Assembly (NCBI GenBank): GCA_903921945.1
Contig: CAIXSC010000775.1
Span: forward strand, 1-6,478
Direction of reading: 5' to 3'
Length of the DNA stretch: 6,478 nucleotides
DNA from: an uncultured Planctomycetaceae bacterium
Lineage (GTDB): Bacteria; Planctomycetota; Planctomycetia; Pirellulales; Pirellulaceae
Of the stretch, positions 6,187-6,478 are shown in pieces. Each line of letters starts with the position of its first letter. The first letter of the stretch is position 1. The position numbers and the translations under genes are program-made. The notes beneath the pieces are model-generated. The model saw only the letters and a list, made by a program, of their open reading frames with translations. It did no database searches and was not told the DNA's origin.

Positions 6187-6377
6187 GTTTTTGGACAGCC
6201 CATGGGGAATCCTCGCTGGAGCAGCGTGCGCTGTTCGCTCGGCACTGGCTTTCCGAGCCGTGTTGGAGCTGTTTCCGAGCTGTCCGAGCTGTCCTGGAGC
6301 CGTTTTCGAGCCGTTTTCGGGGCGTTTTCGGGGCGTTTTCGGGGCGTTTTCGGGGCGTTCTGCTTGCGGCTGGTTCG
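6071..6377. other. Convergent intergenic spacer filled with tandem repeats
   Basis: This 307-bp region lies between the stop codons of two converging genes, DUF3754 on plus and rsmE on minus. About 225 bp of it is two separate minisatellites (20-bp and 11-bp periods). The 63 bp between them (6187-6249) include a run of five T at 6188-6192 and the palindrome CCCATGGG at 6199-6206. GCTCGG (6237-6242) can pair with CCGAGC (6253-6258) across a 10-base loop, extending into the second array. No stem directly precedes the T run, so I do not call an intrinsic terminator. Open frames that cross the spacer on either strand are low-complexity translations of the repeats or antisense to the DUF3754 gene and look non-coding. 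Confidence 0.7.
6250..6357 (+). repeat. 11-bp tandem repeat, about 10 units, graded from divergent to identical
   Basis: Read in register, the units are TTTCCGAGCCG (6250-6260), TGTTGGAGCTG, TTTCCGAGCTG, a shortened 9-base TCCGAGCTG (6283-6291), TCCTGGAGCCG, TTTTCGAGCCG (6303-6313), and then four identical copies of TTTTCGGGGCG (6314-6357). The left half is degenerate and the right half is perfectly homogeneous, next to the 3' end of rsmE. This is the pattern expected from local slippage that amplified one unit at the right side of an older array. No gene product is supported. Confidence 0.9.
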
Positions 6378-6478
6378 TCACTGCGAGTCGCAGGTGGCGA
6401 TGACGGCTGTCGCGAGCGCCATGGCGGCGGTTTCGATTCGCAAGATGCGGCGGCCCAAGCCGACAAGCCGCCAGCCCG
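6378..6478 (-). CDS. rsmE: 16S rRNA (uracil-1498-N3)-methyltransferase RsmE, C-terminal end (5' partial)
   Basis: On the minus strand, reading from the right edge, 32 complete codons precede a TGA (complement of 6378-6380). The peptide contains LGRRILRIETAAMAL, which matches the strongly conserved C-terminal LGxRILRxETA signature of RsmE, a SPOUT/trefoil-knot enzyme that uses S-adenosylmethionine to methylate N3 of U1498 in 16S rRNA. This segment forms part of the knotted SAM-binding region. It ends ATAVIATCDSQ, a plausible normal C-terminus, so the gene looks intact on this side; the rest lies beyond the window. It converges on the DUF3754 gene. The call rests on one short but highly characteristic motif. 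Confidence 0.85.
   Translation of the reverse strand, partial: GWRLVGLGRRILRIETAAMALATAVIATCDSQ

Noticed and set aside
6067..6357. CRISPR array
   Set aside because: The repeats are directly adjacent with no unique spacers, the periods are 20 and 11 bp, and no cas gene is present.
5552..6466. Minus-strand open frame spanning both minisatellites and the end of the DUF3754 gene
   Set aside because: Its repetitive peptide comes from translating 20-bp and 11-bp noncoding repeats, and it overlaps rsmE in a different frame from the one carrying the conserved motif.

Overview
The window looks like chromosomal DNA from a planctomycete, probably from the Pirellulales or a relative. This is inferred from high GC, a Tat-signal Gfo/Idh/MocA oxidoreductase beside a xylose-isomerase-like TIM-barrel protein, a leucine-rich-repeat lipoprotein, and a DUF3754 (TMEM143-like) membrane protein. 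No database search was possible, so the lineage is a judgement from gene content.

Layout, left to right. Bases 1-164 are the 3' end of a plus-strand gene whose visible part is almost entirely a 15-bp tandem repeat encoding Lys-Pro-Asp-Asn-Ala. A 245-bp gap follows. Next come a cytoplasmic sugar isomerase/epimerase-type TIM barrel (410-1222) and, after 118 bp holding a plausible sigma70-type promoter, a Tat-exported Gfo/Idh/MocA dehydrogenase (1341-2819). A strong 16-bp hairpin (2841-2878) closes that gene. A lipoprotein with a long LRR domain (2953-4380) and a DUF3754 two-helix membrane protein (4469-6070) follow on the same strand, 88 bp apart, possibly as one transcript. At the right edge, on the minus strand, is the last 32 codons of rsmE (16S rRNA m3U1498 methyltransferase), which lacks a visible start.

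The DUF3754 gene and rsmE converge. The 307 bp between their stop codons hold two unrelated minisatellites: six 20-bp units, the first of which contains the DUF3754 stop codon, and about ten 11-bp units that grade from divergent to identical. With the KPDNA array, that makes three independent short tandem arrays in 6.5 kb.

The isomerase and dehydrogenase are the only pair with an obvious shared theme, carbohydrate or polyol conversion. The exported dehydrogenase and the apparently cytoplasmic isomerase would sit in different compartments, so a joint pathway is inference. I see no CRISPR array, insertion sequence, integrase, complete tRNA or rRNA, and no convincing new multi-gene system. The most unusual parts are the repeat-filled convergent spacer and the KPDNA tail.
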